Made by a program: the position numbers and the translations under genes. DNA of 64,000 bases from Haematobia irritans (Eukaryota > Arthropoda > Insecta > Diptera > Muscidae), in NCBI RefSeq assembly GCF_050003625.1, contig NC_134399.1, forward strand, positions 153,878,473 to 153,942,472, written 5' to 3'. Of the stretch, positions 37,118 through 46,967 are shown in pieces (the first letter of the stretch is position 1; each line of letters begins with the position of its first letter). The notes under the pieces were generated by a model that was not told the origin of the DNA, ran no database searches, and saw only the letters and a program-made list of their open reading frames with translations.

Positions 37118-37864
37118 ATAAGTATATACGACAGTAAGTTCGGCCAGGCCGAATCTTATCTACCCTCCACCATGGATTGCCTAGAAACTTCTACTAAAGA
37201 CTGTCATCCACAAGTTGTGTTAAAACAACTTAACATCGTCTTCTACATTCTAAGTTAGTCCATACGTGGTAAATATTAGACAGATTAAATACGTATATAA
37301 TTCAGTTCTTGACGGTAATTAGAGAGCCAGAATTCAAATATGTGGGTCGCCTTATATGTGGGCTATATACAATTATGAACCGATATAGACAAATTTTTGT
37401 GTGATTGTGAGAGGTCAAATCTGGGAATTGGGTTATATGAGGGCTATATATAATTATGGACCGATATGGACTAATTTTTGCATGGTTGTTAGAAACCATT
37501 TACTAAAACTATGTAAAAAATTTCAGCCGGATCGGATGAAATTTGCTTCTCTTAGAGGCTCCGCAAGCAAAATCTGGAGGTCTGTTTATATGGGGGCTAC
37601 GCGTAAAAGTGGACCGATATGGCCCATTTGCAATACCGTCTGACCTACATCAATAACAACTAGTTGTGCCAAGGTTCAAGTCGATAGCTTGTTTCATTCG
37701 AAAGTTAGCTTAATTTCAATAGACGGACGGACATGCTTAGATCGACTTAGAATTTCACCACGACCCAGAATATATATACTTTATGGGATCTTAGAGCAAT
37801 ATTTCGATGTGTTACAAACGAAATGACAAAGTTAATATACCTCCATCCTATGGTGGAGGGTATA
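37118..37864 (+). mobile_element. Family A element, short form
   Basis: AAGTATATACGACAGTAAGT with hairpin TTCGGCCAGGCCGAA, two A units, the CGAAAGTTAGCTTAATTTC block and terminal GGGTATA. It lacks the minisatellite. Confidence 0.88.
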
Positions 37865-38168
37865 AAAAGGTTTTTACAAATCATGACATAAACTTCTCTA
37901 CAAAAGTCAGATTTGTAAAATGTTATATTTGGTCGCAGTTGAGACGTGGACTATTAAAAATATTGTTGCGAAGAGGCTTGAATCCTTCGAAATATGGGTG
38001 TATCGAAGAATTTTGAAGATTGCTTGGATAGATCGTGAAACCAGCAAGTTTTAAGAAGAATGGAATTGGAGAGACAATTGCTACGAAATGTTAAAACGCG
38101 AAAAATTTCGTGCTTGGGACACCTCATGAGAAATAAATACATATTTCTGCACACCAGCATAAAGAGAA
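37865..38168 (+). pseudogene. LINE reverse transcriptase C-terminal fragment, left part
   Basis: Reading with frameshifts gives KVRFVKCYIWS, VETWTIKNIVAKRLESFEIW, VYRRILKIAWIDRETS and LKREKFR..LGHLMRNKYIF. This is the post-polymerase region of RTE/CR1-like retroposons. The frame stops at ATAAAGAGA, where the C element enters. Confidence 0.8.
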
Positions 38169-39364
38169 CAAGTATATACAGTAGTAAGTTCGGCCGGGCC
38201 GAATCTTAAATACCCACCATCATGAATCAAATATAATAGTAATCAGTCGAACAGTCTATAAGGAGGCTATACCAAAACTTGGACAGAAACGGGCCATTTT
38301 TAACACACATCTTTATGGTCCTAAAATACCTCTAGATTTCTAATTTCTGGTAAATTGGATAAAAACTTCGGATTCTATAAGTCCAAGAAGTAAATTTGGG
38401 AGATAGGTCTATATGGTGGCTACAACGAAACATTGACCGATTTTCTGCACACGTACTTGTGGTCCTAAAATACATCACGATTTCCAATTTTAGGCACACC
38501 GGATAAAAACTACGGTTTCTTGAAGCTCAAGACCCCAAATCGGGGGATCGGTTTATATGGGAGATATATCAAAACTTGGACCTATACTCCCGACCGATAC
38601 CTCTAGATTTTAAATTTCAAGCAAATCGGATAGAAAATTCAGTACCCAGGCGCGCAAGAAGTAAAATCGGGAGATCGGTCTATATGGGGGCTATACCAAA
38701 ACATGAACCGATACTCCCCATTTTCACAACACCTATTTGTGGTCTTAAAATACCTCTAGATTTTCAATTTCAAACAAATCGGATTTTAAATACAGTTTCT
38801 AGACGCCCAGGAAGTAAAATCGGGAGATCGGTCTATATGGGGTCTATACAAAAACATGGACCAAGACACCCCTTTTTCGACACACCAATCTTTGGACCTC
38901 AATTACCTCTAGATTTTCAATTTCAGGCAAATTGGACAAAAAAGGAGAGTTTCTGGACGCCCATGAAGTAAAATCCGGAAATCGGACCTCAATTACCTTT
39001 AGATTTCCAATTTCAGGCAAATTGGATAAAAACTACGGGTTTTAAAAGCCCAAGACCTCAAATCTGGAGATCGGTTTATATGGGGACTATATCGAAACTT
39101 GGACCGATATAGCCCAACTACGAACTTGACCTGCCTGCAAACAAAACACGAATCTGTGCAAAATTTCAGAGCGATAGCGCTATTATTGAAGGCTGTAGCG
39201 TGATTACAATAGACCGACAGACGGACATGCTTATATCGGCTTAGAATTTCTCCCTGATCAAGAATATATATACTTTATATAGTCGGAAATCGATATTTCG
39301 ATGTGTTACAAACGGAATGATAAACTTGTTATACCCCCGTCACCATTCTATGATGGTGGGTATA
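38169..39364 (+). mobile_element. Family C element, complete, inserted in a LINE
   Basis: ACAAGTATATACAGTAGTAA, hairpin TTCGGCCGGGCCGAA, ATACCCACCATCATGAA, then five units with GGGAGATCGGTCTATATGGG and CTCTAGATTTTCAATTTCA, the ATCAAGAATATATATACTTT block and terminal GGGTATA. Removing it restores the LINE reading frame across AGA|AAAATAGAAGG. Confidence 0.93.
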
Positions 39365-39462
39365 AAAATAGAAGGACAACGAGTAAGAGGCAGGATAGAA
39401 GTAAACTGGCTGAAAAACATCCAAGAATGGACAGGCTACCGGGATGAATGTAAATAAACAAA
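39365..39462 (+). pseudogene. LINE reverse transcriptase C-terminal fragment, right part
   Basis: KIEGQRVRGRIEVNWLKNIQ then EWTGYRDECK and TAA. This matches the usual GK(I/V)EGKRG.GR...SWL.NI.EWTG end of these LINE proteins and continues directly from the part ending at 38168. Confidence 0.82.
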
Positions 39463-39790
39463 GAAATAAGCTGAAAATGTAAACACTCGATTGGCCACCA
39501 GAACTCTGCCACGAATATTCCAACAGGAACCAGCACCACTGCACTCATCCAACCAAGAATGGCTTAAAACGAAGGTTCCTCGCTTCATTTCTACCGTACA
39601 ATGACCACTAAAATCTTCGAATCTCAGTCTGTTGGGCTTTTGGTTGGCATTAAAAACTGCAAAATGTCGATCATTTCAAAAACGGGCCAAACAACCGCAG
39701 AGTCGGTTTCGGACAGTATGTGATGGCTTTATCAGCCGTTTGAAGGCCATAATTTGTGCCAAAGGTAGTCAAGTCGAACAAACCTGAGCG
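39463..39790 (+). pseudogene. mariner transposase C-terminal relic
   Basis: FQQEPAPLHSSNQEWLKTKV, PRFISTVQ (stop in place of Trp), then PLKSSNLSLLGFWLALKTAK and CDGFISRLKAIICAKGSQVE. This is the second catalytic region through the C-terminus of a mariner-family (DD34D) protein. One in-frame TGA. No terminal repeats seen. Confidence 0.8.
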
Positions 39791-40084
39791 AATTTGAAAA
39801 GTTGATATATTTCCGACATTGTTTCATTTTAACCGTTGCAATTAATCCTCTGATGGGTGAGAAGGCCCATATGGGCCTTTTTAATTTTCAAACTGAAATT
39901 ACACCTTGATGATCCAAAGGAAGCATACCCAACCCCCACTTCTATTCCAAGGAAATGTTGTCTAGAATCGTTCAAAAAAGTTTCAAACCGACAAATTCTA
40001 TAGTTGCTATTGAGATTTGAATTTGTTTACGGGAACGTGTGAAAAGGTCCTCTTGAGCCTTGTTCTGAAAATTCAAGACATTGT
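39791..40084. other. No feature seen
   Basis: Ordinary-complexity DNA. GGCCCATATGGGCC at 39868 is a short perfect palindrome. Confidence 0.35.
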
Positions 40085-40480
40085 TGGGCGGTCGGTTTAT
40101 ATGGGGGATATATAAAATTATGGTTCGATGTGGGCCAAGTTGTTAGAGAATGTTGTTGGAGAGCATATACGTATATCACTTATTAAATTTCAATCGGATC
40201 GGATGAAATTTGGATAATGGACCTCCGCATCCTCTTGGAGGAAGAAGGTCCATTATGGGGATCGGTTTATAAGGGTCCTATATAATTATAGATAAATTTA
40301 GACCAATTTTGCATGGCATAGTTTAGGATTACGTACCAATGGGATTGAATGAAATTTCCTCCTCCAAAAGGCTATGGAGGTTCAATCTGGGGATCTGTTT
40401 ATATGAGGCCTATGTATAATTATGGACCGACATGAAACAATTTTTGAACGGTTTTTATAGAAGAATTTTTATGGGTACAG
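40085..40480 (+). mobile_element. Family A fragment, diverged
   Basis: GGTCGGTTTATATGGGGGAT, CAATCGGATCGGATGAAATT and GGGGATCTGTTTATATGAGG; two to three units with no ends. Confidence 0.65.
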
Positions 40481-40514
40481 AAACATTCATAGTTAATTTA
40501 ATGAATATACCACA

Positions 40515-40806
40515 TACACAAAAAAAAATTCACGAAATTTTTTACAATTAAAGTCTTAATTCAGTTTCAAAAAAATATTCAAGTAAAAATTTAATTTATT
40601 CAACAAATTTCTTAATTGAAACAAAAATCAATCACAAAAATTAATAGTATCAATTAATTTTTTAATTGGATCAATTAATTTTTCAATTGACTTTCAATTA
40701 ATTTTTTTAATTGATACTATCATTTCTGTGATGGAAGACATTTAAATTAAAAATTAATTGGATCAATTAATTTCGTGATTGAATCAGAAGAATTTTTTTT
40801 TGTGTG
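40515..40806. mobile_element. MITE family Y, copy 2
   Basis: ACACAAAAAAAAATTCACG and GAATTTTTTTTTGTGTG are opposed ends. The interior has pairs of CAATTAATTTTT and AAAAATTAATTG able to fold. Near-symmetric round about 40695. Confidence 0.7.
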
Positions 40807-41825
40807 AACCATTATATTTTTGGCATGAAAGCGAAATTTTTTGCGACAATAACGTTGTCTTCTCCCTATACAAAATTTACAGTTTGCTCTAGGATCACCA
40901 CTTGTAATTTTTTATAAAAACTACATTAAGTGGAATATAACCATATAGTTTTTATAGAGCATTTCTTGATCGCCGAAGTTTTACAAAATAAGTTATAAAC
41001 ATCAAATTTTTAAAGAAAATTTTTTCTCACCCATTTTTCATAAAAAAAAATTATAAACATCGATTTTTTAAAGAAAATTACCTGATCGCCGATTTCCTTA
41101 AATTTTTCATAGAAAATAATATGAACATTGAATATTTATATAAAATTCCATTACATTTAAAGTTTTATAGAAAATTTCTTAATCACCGAATATTTCTAAA
41201 AAATTCTTGATCGCCGAATATGTATAGAAAATTTCATCGCATTTGCATAGAAAATCTACGCACTGAAAAAACAGTGAACCCTTTTCCATTGCAAAATGAA
41301 CTAAACTGTAGTAATATTGACCATGATTTAGCCCTTAAGATTTTTTTCAACTTGTCTAGTTTATAATTCTCTTAAATTGTAGTTCATCTATAACATTGTA
41401 TTTTAGTTCATTTTTACAACACCATAAGATTTATATACCCCTACCAAGTTAAGAAGTCGGTATTATTTTGGTTTACTTGCTTATTTTTAGGGAAACCTGA
41501 TAATAAAAATTTGTTATCAGTCTCTTTAAAATCTCGACGACTAAACTATTTTTAAATCAATCATTCCACAGTACAGAGAAATTAAATAATTAAAGGAACA
41601 ACAAACCGTTTTACTATTATGAAAAATTTCATACATTAAAATTAAACTTTCTTTAAGCAAAAGTACTTTATTATAAAAACTTATGATGAAAGTTCTTAAT
41701 ACAATGTTTTTTTTTTGTGAATAAAAATTATGACCACGTGGAACAAGAAAGTAGTTCATTTGAACTCGCTGTTTGGACATTTTGACTTATCCGTTTTTAT
41801 TAATCGTAAGTAAATTTTTCACATA
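40807..41825. other. AT-rich DNA with a recurring TTCTTGATCGCCGAA motif
   Basis: The motif (C)TTGATCGCCGA and variants occur near 40967, 41085, 41190 (AATCACCGAA) and 41206, each after a TTTATAGAAAATTT-like run. This suggests a decayed tandem repeat of roughly 100 bases. No gene. Confidence 0.45.
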
Positions 41826-42800
41826 TCTTGCTGAAAAAAATGGAAGCAATAATGGAAATTGTTAAAAATTAACACCATGTAATAAAATATAATTTTTTAA
41901 TTCTTTATTTTAGCTTGTAACTTACCATATGTGGGGGCATTTTATCAAACGGTGTAAGGAATTCAACTTTTATTTGGAAAACGTATCTCATAAAATTTGT
42001 ACCTGAAACAATTAGAGAAATAATGAAGTATTCTATATAAACTCATAAAACTGTGTTGTTATCGATGTGAAGGATATAATAAAATAAATATTCTAGTTGA
42101 AAGAAAGCCAAAGTTTTAATGTAAAACTTACCAATTCTCTATTAAATTGTACGCTGAGGGGAAATATAAAAAGTTGTCCAAATTTATTTAGGCTAATCTG
42201 AAATTAAATATTTATTTTTTACATTAAATAAAATTATTAAATAGGTTTCCAAAAAATCGAATGAAAAAAATAATATTATGCATGAAAAAAACAAATATTG
42301 TGGTTAAAAGAAAGTTAAAGAATGCTTACCAATTCACTATTAAATTACAAGCAAAGGAGTACTAATTTTTTTCAAATTTTTAAGGGGTTATTTTGAAATT
42401 AAATATTTGTTTTTTTACATTAAAAATATTACATTGATTAAAGAAATACTAAAATAAGTTATTAAAAACCTGTAATTTTGATGGTAAAAAGGTCATAAAA
42501 ACGTAAATATTCTATTTGAAAGAAAGCCTAATTTTAAAAGAAAACTTACCAATTCTCTATTTTTTAAATTTGTTCGAACCCATCTGGAGTTGCTCTGAAA
42601 TTAAATATTGCTTTTACAACAAAGAAAAACATTAAACTGGTTTCCAAAAAAAAAATAATTATAAATAATTATATAAATAAAAAATATTATTTTTAAAAGA
42701 AAGCCATATTAAAAAAACAATACTTACCAATTTATGACTAAACTATACGCTGAGATATAACAAACATTTTCCAAATTCATCTGGAATTGAATATTAATGT
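41826..42800 (-). other. Tandem exon-like modules with splice signals (minus strand)
   Basis: Four modules repeat at about 180-220 bp. Each has, on the minus strand, an acceptor-like AATATTTAATTTCAG, a 45-68 base body ending ...GAATTG, and a donor GTAAGT/C. Bodies: 42132-42197 (66 bases, open frame KFGQLFIFPLSVQFNREL), 42330 to about 42392 (acceptor decayed to AA, stops), 42550-42594 (45 bases, SNSRWVRTNLKNREL), 42728-42780 (53 bases, one stop). Further downstream a 77-base segment (41926-42002) lies between TTGTTTCAG and GTAAGT, and TTTTTTTCAG stands before 41830. Phases do not all join, so a working gene is not shown. Confidence 0.4.
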
Positions 42801-42938
42801 TTTACATTGAATAATAAAAATTTCAATACACTTCCATTTCAACATATTTTCCTAAATATTCTTAATAACTTTTCTCTAAACTACCGACAAAATATTAATA
42901 ACTTTCATTTAAAAGGTTTAATAAACAAACACCAATAT

Positions 42939-43103
42939 ATGTCTCAAAATTCCAAAATATTCCATGCCTTTATATTCCTCTGTTGCATATTAAAAGATGC
43001 AACAGCCCACGCCAACGCCAACTATATAACTGAAGCATGCCAAACAAAACCAAGCAAAGCCAAAACATTCCTACAACAACAAAAACACATGTGCCTTTAT
43101 TGA
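42939..43103 (+). CDS. Possible small secreted peptide (54 codons)
   Basis: From the inner ATG the frame gives MSQNSKIFHAFIFLCCILKD, with a hydrophobic core followed by ATAHANANYITEACQTKPSK and a short tail with two cysteines. This is compatible with a signal peptide. The Ala-Asn-Ala part is low-complexity. No family, no promoter evidence. On the opposite strand a hydrophobic 32-codon frame (MFWLCLVLFGMLQLYSWRW) overlaps, so composition alone could explain both. Confidence 0.2.
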   Translation: MSQNSKIFHAFIFLCCILKDATAHANANYITEACQTKPSKAKTFLQQQKHMCLY

Positions 43104-43138
43104 AAACAACACCTCATCCAGCCAAATAAACCATCCAC

Positions 43139-43533
43139 CAAAGACCATTAATAAAGAAGACGTGAATTGGGCTTTGATAGTGTTAGTAATAGAAAACAGA
43201 GATTAATATCATACTTGTTGGAAAAGCGCTCCGAACTTACTGGTTTGATGCAGACAATTTTTATTTAGCTATTTTCTCCAACATTTCACGCAAATTTCTG
43301 TGTCGGTTGCACTAAATTATTAATAAAATGTTTCACAAAGTGTTTTTGTTCGTTTAAGAGTTAAAAAAATTGCTAAAATAAGCGAATTAAGTTTTGTTAC
43401 GAATGCAAAATGAAAAGAGAAACCGAAAAAAAGTTGCAACGTCTCATGGAACATGTATGATATTAATCTCTGTTTTTTCAAGAAAAAGAGGAAGAGCAAG
43501 CTTATCTCACGTCTTCTTTATTAATGGTCTTTG
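43139..43533 (+). mobile_element. 395-bp MITE, copy 1 (8-bp TSD CCATCCAC)
   Basis: Ends CAAAGACCATTAATAAAGAA and the exact complement (27 bp inverted repeat including GACGTGA). CCATCCAC flanks at 43131-43138 and 43534-43541. 8-bp duplication fits the hAT group. Same length as copy 2 (inverted at 43950) and matches it throughout the compared regions. Confidence 0.93.
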
Positions 43534-43949
43534 CCATCCACGAATAACAAACACACATACAAACCACTAAATGAACAAAATAAAAACAACCCCACGCTCA
43601 TGTATACACAACAAAACTCATGTAACATCATCAAGGCCGTATTCAGGGGGGGGGGGGATGAGGGGGATCAAACCCCCCCGAAATGAATGAATATTTTTAT
43701 ATAAATAAATATATATTTTTAGCTGCATAGAAAAATCTTATCGAAGATGTTGAAGAAAAGCTGGAGGTTTTATTTTGAAAAACGCTTACCTATAAAACTT
43801 GCACAAATCATAGAATACTAGTTGAAAAGCCCGTCAAACGACGGTCGAAAAAAAAATAACTTGTTTTTGTTCTCGCGCCACAAATTTCATTTTTGGAAAA
43901 TTCATTTCTGCTTTTTATGTGTGTTTGTTGTTCTTTTTGTGAACATGAC

Positions 43950-44344
43950 CAAAGACCATTAATAAAGAAGACGTGAGATAAGCTTGCTCTTCCTCTTTTT
44001 CTTGAAAAAACAGAGATTAATATCATACATGTTCCATGAGACGTTGCAACTTTTTTTCGGTTTCTCTTTTCATTTTGCATTCGTAACAAAACTTAATTCG
44101 CTTATTTTAGCAATTTTTTTAACTCTTAAACGAACAAAAACACTTTGTGAAACATTTTATTAATAATTTAGTGCAACCGACACAGAAATTTGCGTGAAAT
44201 GTTGGAGAAAATAGCTAAATAAAAATTGTCTGCATCAAACCAGTAAGTTCGGAGCGCTTTTCCAACAAGTATGATATTAATCTCTGTTTTCTATTACTAA
44301 CACTATCAAAGCCCAATTCACGTCTTCTTTATTAATGGTCTTTG
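43950..44344 (-). mobile_element. 395-bp MITE, copy 2 (8-bp TSD AACATGAC)
   Basis: Inverted relative to copy 1. AACATGAC flanks at 43942-43949 and 44345-44352. hAT copy 1 has the unoccupied target, a single AACATGAC at 20821-20828. Confidence 0.95.
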
Positions 44345-44654
44345 AACATGACTTACTATGTTTGGCCATAGCAACAACAACGAAACAGCCAAACACACAT
44401 GTGTAAATGAAATGGCGCAAAACCTGCGAAAAGAACCTGCATAATTCAGCGATGGAAGCAATAAAGAGATATTTCCAAACGTGCACATTCTTTTAAAAAT
44501 TTTGGTCACTTTGTCAGTTACTCAGGGATGGAAAATACAATTTTTAAGAAAGTACAAAAATGGTATATTTTGAGCGGAAAGGTAATTTTACTAAATTTCA
44601 ACAAAAATTTCACTGGAAAATTATTGTCAAGAGACTGAATTTTAAAGAAAATAA

Positions 44655-44885
44655 AATTTTGACAAAATTTTCTATATAAATAAAATTTTGCAAAAATGTT
44701 CTATAGAAAAAAAAATTTGCAAATTTTTTTCTATAGAAATAAAATTTTGCAAAAATTTCCTATAGAAATAAAATTTTTACAAAATTTTTAATTGAAATAA
44801 AATTTTGACAAAATTTTCTATAAAAATAAAATTTTGCAAAAATTCTATATAGAAATAAAATTTTGACATTTTCTACCGAAATAAA
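44655..44885. repeat. 29-bp minisatellite block inside hAT element
   Basis: Seven to eight units (TTTTCTATATAAATAAAATT type, with TTTTGCAAAA in place of TTTTGACAAAA). hAT copy 1 has the matching block at 21140-21410, so the block was present before these copies separated. Confidence 0.9.
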
Positions 44886-45154
44886 AAATCGATTGACTAT
44901 GTCTTTTACAAAATCGAGATTTTCTACCCATGTCTGTTTTGCCATATTTGTAAAAGACTATTAGCAAATAAGGTTGATAAAGACTTTCTCAAAATATTAA
45001 AATATTTTGTCAAAGCTATTGTACCATAAATCTGATATCGACTCAAAAATGTATACACAAAAGGTACTAAATCATTCGCGGGGGTATCACGGTACTGACC
45101 GGGGTGAAAACGTTTTGAAAAAAGTACTATAGTACTGCATTTTCCATCCCTGCA

Positions 45155-45349
45155 GTTACTACGTGCTCATCCGAACGTTCATTTTCAACAATGAAGAGAT
45201 TAAAGACGTATCTTAGAAATTCGACTAGCGAGAGTAGACTCAAAGGATTGGCATCAATGTCAGTTCATCGCCGAATAAATGTGCCGACTGAAGAAGTCAT
45301 TGATTTATTTGCTGCCCAAAAAGCCCGTCGGCTCAATTTAATATTATAA
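45155..45349 (+). pseudogene. hAT transposase C-terminal fragment (64 codons)
   Basis: VTTCSSERSFSTMKRLKTYL, NSTSESRLKGLASMSVHRRI and NVPTEEVIDLFAAQKARRLN, then TAA at 45347. This is the hAT dimerisation domain (SERSFS..KRLKT.LR......RL..LA..SVHR). The N-terminal catalytic part is absent, so the element cannot supply its own transposase. Confidence 0.88.
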
Positions 45350-45350
45350 A

Positions 45351-46757
45351 ACAAGTAAGGAAAGTCTAAAGTCGGGCGGTGCCGACTATATTATACCCTG
45401 CACCACTTTGTAGATCTAAATTTTCGATATCATATCCGTCAAATGTGTTGGGGGCTATAAATAAAGGTTAGGTTTGGTGGCAGCCCGATGTATCAGACTC
45501 ACTTAGACTATTCAGTCCATTGTGATACCACATTGGTGAACTTCTCTCTTATCACTGAGTGCTGCTCGATTCCATGTTAAGCTCAATGACAAGGGACCTC
45601 CTTTTTATAGCCGAGTCCGAACGGCGTTCCACATTGCAGTGAAACCACTTAGAAAAGCTTTGAAACCCTCAGAAATGTCACTAGCATTACTGAGGTGGGA
45701 TAATCCACCGCTGAAAACTTTTTGGTGTTCGGTCGAAGCAGAAATCGAACCCACGAACTTGTGTATGCAAGGCGGGCATACCCAAGGTCGTGGGTTGCAC
45801 AACGGTGGGAGCCACCGTGGTGCAATGGTAAGCTGTGGCTACAAATAAAGGTTTGTCCCAAATACATACATTTAAATATCACTCGATCTGGACAGAATTT
45901 GAAAGACTTCTACAAAATCTACAGACTCAAAATTTAAGTCGCTAGGGTTGAACACAATGTTAGTAAAAAATATGGGAAACATTTAAATCTGAAGCAATTT
46001 TAAGGAAACTTCGCAAAAGTTTATTTATGATTTATCGCTCGATATATACATATGTATTAGAATTTTAGGAAAATTAGAGTCATTTTTACAACTTTTCGAC
46101 TAAGCAGTGGCGATTTAACAAGGAAAATGATGGTATTTTGACCATTTTTGTCGAAATCAGAAAAACATATATATGGGAGCTATATCTAAATCTGGACCGA
46201 TTTCAATCAAATTTGGCATACATGACTTTATTACTAATAGTACTCCTAGTGCAAAATTTCAACCAAATTGGGCCAAAACTCTGGCTTCTGGGGCCATATA
46301 AGTCCATATATATGGAAGCTATATCTAAATCTGAACCGATTTCAATCAAATTTGGCACGCATAGCTACAATGCTAAATCTACTCCCTGTGCAAAATTTCA
46401 ACCGAATTGGGCCAAAACTCTGGCTTTTAGGACCATATTAGTCCATATCGGGAGAAAGATATATATGGGAGCTATATCTAAATCTGAACCGATTTGGCTG
46501 ATATTTTGCAAGATTTTTGAGATTCATAAAATATTTGGATGTACGGTATTTCAAGAAAATCGGTTGATAAACACGCTAACTATGACCACATCGGGGATAA
46601 ATATATATGGCAGCTATATCTAAATCTGAACCGATTTTTTCCAAAACCAATAGCGATTGTCTCTGTCCCAAGAAACGGCCCTCTGCCAAATTTGAGGACG
46701 ATCGGACTTAAATTGCGAGCTGTACTTTGTGCACAAAATTACATATACTGACAGACG

Positions 46758-46789
<32 letters not shown>

Positions 46790-46848
46790 GACATCGCTAA
46801 ATCGACTCAGAATTTAATTCTAAGCCGATCGGTATACTGAAGGGTATA
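45351..46848 (+). mobile_element. Family B element, complete, empty site known
   Basis: ACAAGTAAGGAAAGTCTAAAG, hairpin GTCGGGCGGTGCCGAC, TTATACCCTGCACCACTTTG, four AGCTATATCTAAATCTGAACC units 141-154 bases apart, GACAGACGGACGG run, CCGATCGGTATAC, terminal GGGTATA. In hAT copy 1 (about 21908-21925) the same flanks join without it. Confidence 0.95.
45468..45838 (-). mobile_element. tRNA-derived SINE inside family B, 13-bp TSD
   Basis: Same SINE as 23846-24175. CTATAAATAAAGG (45455-45467) and CTACAAATAAAGG (45839-45851) flank it. The head is partly duplicated or rearranged: GGTCGTGGGTTGCACAACGG precedes a second CACCGTGGTGCAATGG. Confidence 0.85.
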
Positions 46849-46967
46849 AATATTGTATACATACCTATGCATAAATAAAATTTTCTACACATGAGATTAT
46901 ATGAATATTTTTTTTTAAGTTGAACCCCCCCCCGAATTAAAATCCTGGCTACGGCCTTGAACATCAT

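Larger units (their letters stand above)
43632..46959 (+). mobile_element. Non-autonomous hAT element, complete, copy 2 (8-bp TSD AACATCAT)
   Basis: Ends CAAGGCCGTATTCAGG and CCTGGCTACGGCCTTG are 16-bp inverted repeats with three mismatches. AACATCAT is duplicated at 43624-43631 and 46960-46967. G and C runs lie inside both ends. The residual coding part is a hAT transposase C-terminus. Nested inside: a 395-bp MITE, a minisatellite block, a B element, and within that a SINE. Without the insertions it would be about 1.4 kb, like copy 1. Confidence 0.93.

Noticed and set aside
39329..39548. Hydrophobic minus-strand frames at 39.3-39.5 kb
   Set aside because: They are the antisense of the LINE end and mariner relic read on the plus strand.
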